The position numbers and the translations under genes were made by a program. A DNA stretch of 64,000 nt, from positions 434,001 through 498,000 of the forward strand of contig NZ_JPNB01000002.1 of assembly GCF_000732725.1 (NCBI RefSeq). The letters run 5' to 3'. Shown one piece after another: positions 63,151-64,000 of this stretch. This DNA is from Kineothrix alysoides (GTDB lineage: Bacteria; Bacillota; Clostridia; Lachnospirales; Lachnospiraceae). The notes beneath the pieces were generated by a model. The model was given only the letters and a program-made list of their open reading frames with translations, was not told where the DNA came from and did not search any database. The number at the start of each line of letters is the position of its first letter. Position 1 is the first letter of the stretch.

Positions 63151-64000
63151 TTACTTCAAAGCGCCTCTTAATTGATCACTTACGCCTTCAACTGCTGCCT
63201 GCCATTCTTCCACTGTCTTATCACCTGTTACAATACTGTCGATGGTAAAGAACAATGTGTCTTTCATGCTTACGCCTTCTACCGCTTCTGTTGCAGCAAA
63301 TCCGCCCATGGAAGCGATAGCACCCGTATCATAAACGGAATATATTGTTTTTGTATCTTCATCGGTAATAAAATTGCTTACACCTTTAATCGGCTGAATT
63401 GCTCCGCCTGTTTTCGCAAAGATTTCTGCCGCTTCATCGGAATAAAGATAAGCCATAAATGCTTTTGCAAGTTCCGGGTTTTCTGCCTGTGCAGGAATCC
63501 ATGCCTGTTCGAAGAAAGTAAACGCGCACTGTTCGCCGCCTGCTTTTATTGCCGGAAGAGGTGCGAATCCCCATTTAAAGCCTTCCGCTCTGGGAGCATC
63601 TGCCATTTCTCCGATAATCCAGTTCCCGTTGGGCATAAAAATTGCCTTGTCATCCAATACCAACTGCTGATTCTTCTTAAAGTTATCTTTATTTGCATTA
63701 CCAACTGTGGTAGGCTCCATATATTCCGCAAGCTTTCCTACAATTTCAAATACTTCTTTTGCTTCCTGTGTTTCCCATATACCATCTTCATAGCTCATAG
63801 CCCTGTTATAGAAATCAGTTCCTCCGGCTTCTGTCAGCATTCCAAATATAAATGCATCGAAGTATCCTGCTACCGGATAAGTAAATAAGGAAATTCCTTC
63901 TGCTTTTGCCTTATCTCCGAGCTCCCACATTTCATCCCATGTCTGAGGCACTTCCCAGCCTTTTGTTTCTAAAAGGTTGGCATCGTACCAAAGTCCGCAA
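63151..64000 (-). CDS. Extracellular sugar-binding protein of an ABC transporter, C-terminal part
   Basis: The frame stays open to the window edge (codons before position 63951 read WYDANLLETKGWEVPQTWDEM), so the N-terminus and signal peptide lie outside. The visible 280 or so residues have the family 1 solute-binding pattern: PQTWDEMWELGDKAKAEG, FMPNGNWIIGEM, and KAFMAYLYSDEAAEIFAKTGGAIQPI. It should catch the disaccharide outside the cell for the two permeases downstream. Confidence 0.92.
   Translation of the reverse strand, partial: CGLWYDANLLETKGWEVPQTWDEMWELGDKAKAEGISLFTYPVAGYFDAFIFGMLTEAGGTDFYNRAMSYEDGIWETQEAKEVFEIVGKLAEYMEPTTVGNANKDNFKKNQQLVLDDKAIFMPNGNWIIGEMADAPRAEGFKWGFAPLPAIKAGGEQCAFTFFEQAWIPAQAENPELAKAFMAYLYSDEAAEIFAKTGGAIQPIKGVSNFITDEDTKTIYSVYDTGAIASMGGFAATEAVEGVSMKDTLFFTIDSIVTGDKTVEEWQAAVEGVSDQLRGALK

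Overview
The window looks like chromosomal DNA from a spore-forming, anaerobic Clostridia bacterium of the Lachnospiraceae type. This is inferred from the sporulation genes (spoIIID, spoIID, a degenerate-LytM spoIIQ, a DUF3794/LysM protein), a PyrK-dependent dihydroorotate dehydrogenase, DUF3842 and DUF1934 proteins, an oxygen-sensitive radical-SAM sulfatase-maturating enzyme, and a mucin-sugar phosphorylase. No rRNA, tRNA or CRISPR array was seen.

Bases 1 to about 15,600 are a visibly AT-rich accessory island that ends just past the 3' end of guaA. From the left it holds: (i) a graspetide (ester-crosslinked RiPP) cassette of ATP-grasp ligase, unknown membrane protein and a precursor with five TxxTxxxExxDxD cores; (ii) an AlbA_2/HTH regulator; (iii) a two-gene CBASS-like anti-phage unit (SLATT membrane protein plus CD-NTase); (iv) a broken type I restriction-modification operon (HTH gene, hsdM, unknown gene, truncated hsdS) whose place for the rest of hsdS is taken by an Mrr-like endonuclease, with no hsdR; (v) plasmid or integrative-element backbone: a MobC-like gene, a strongly folded oriT-like region, iteron-like repeats, a ParM-like actin with a small partner, a short replication-type HTH protein and a candidate antisense RNA; (vi) an XRE regulator and a DUF6236 protein on the opposite strand. 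No integrase or relaxase is present, so the element is either decayed or continues beyond the left edge.

Bases 15,605 to about 53,000 are ordinary core genome, nearly all on the minus strand: guaA, a MATE exporter, spoIIID, an exonuclease, an HD hydrolase, dgt, an NlpC/P60 hydrolase, asnS, an FKBP-type foldase lipoprotein, cls, murI, a GntR regulator, ispE, a chemoreceptor, pyrC-pyrK-pyrD, plsC, murF, ddl, a GH9-like lipoprotein that seems to lack its catalytic residues, spoIID-spoIIQ and several unknown proteins. Intergenic gaps here are rich in repeats and hairpins: a 36-bp polypyrimidine tandem repeat, a 115-bp triple tandem repeat, a near-identical 59-bp dispersed unit, and two copies of a roughly 100-bp element with terminal inverted repeats.

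Bases 53,073 to 64,000 hold an aconitase-family hydratase and then, reading leftward from the right edge, an apparent host-glycan operon: sugar-binding protein (cut by the window edge), two ABC permeases, a 58-residue membrane protein, a GH112 galactosyl-N-acetylhexosamine phosphorylase, a cytoplasmic Cys-type sulfatase, its radical-SAM maturase, and a TauE/SafE anion exporter. Together they suggest import of a (sulfated) mucin or milk disaccharide, removal of sulfate in the cytoplasm, phosphorolysis of the sugar and export of the freed sulfur anion. The graspetide cassette and this operon are the two most interesting systems in the window.
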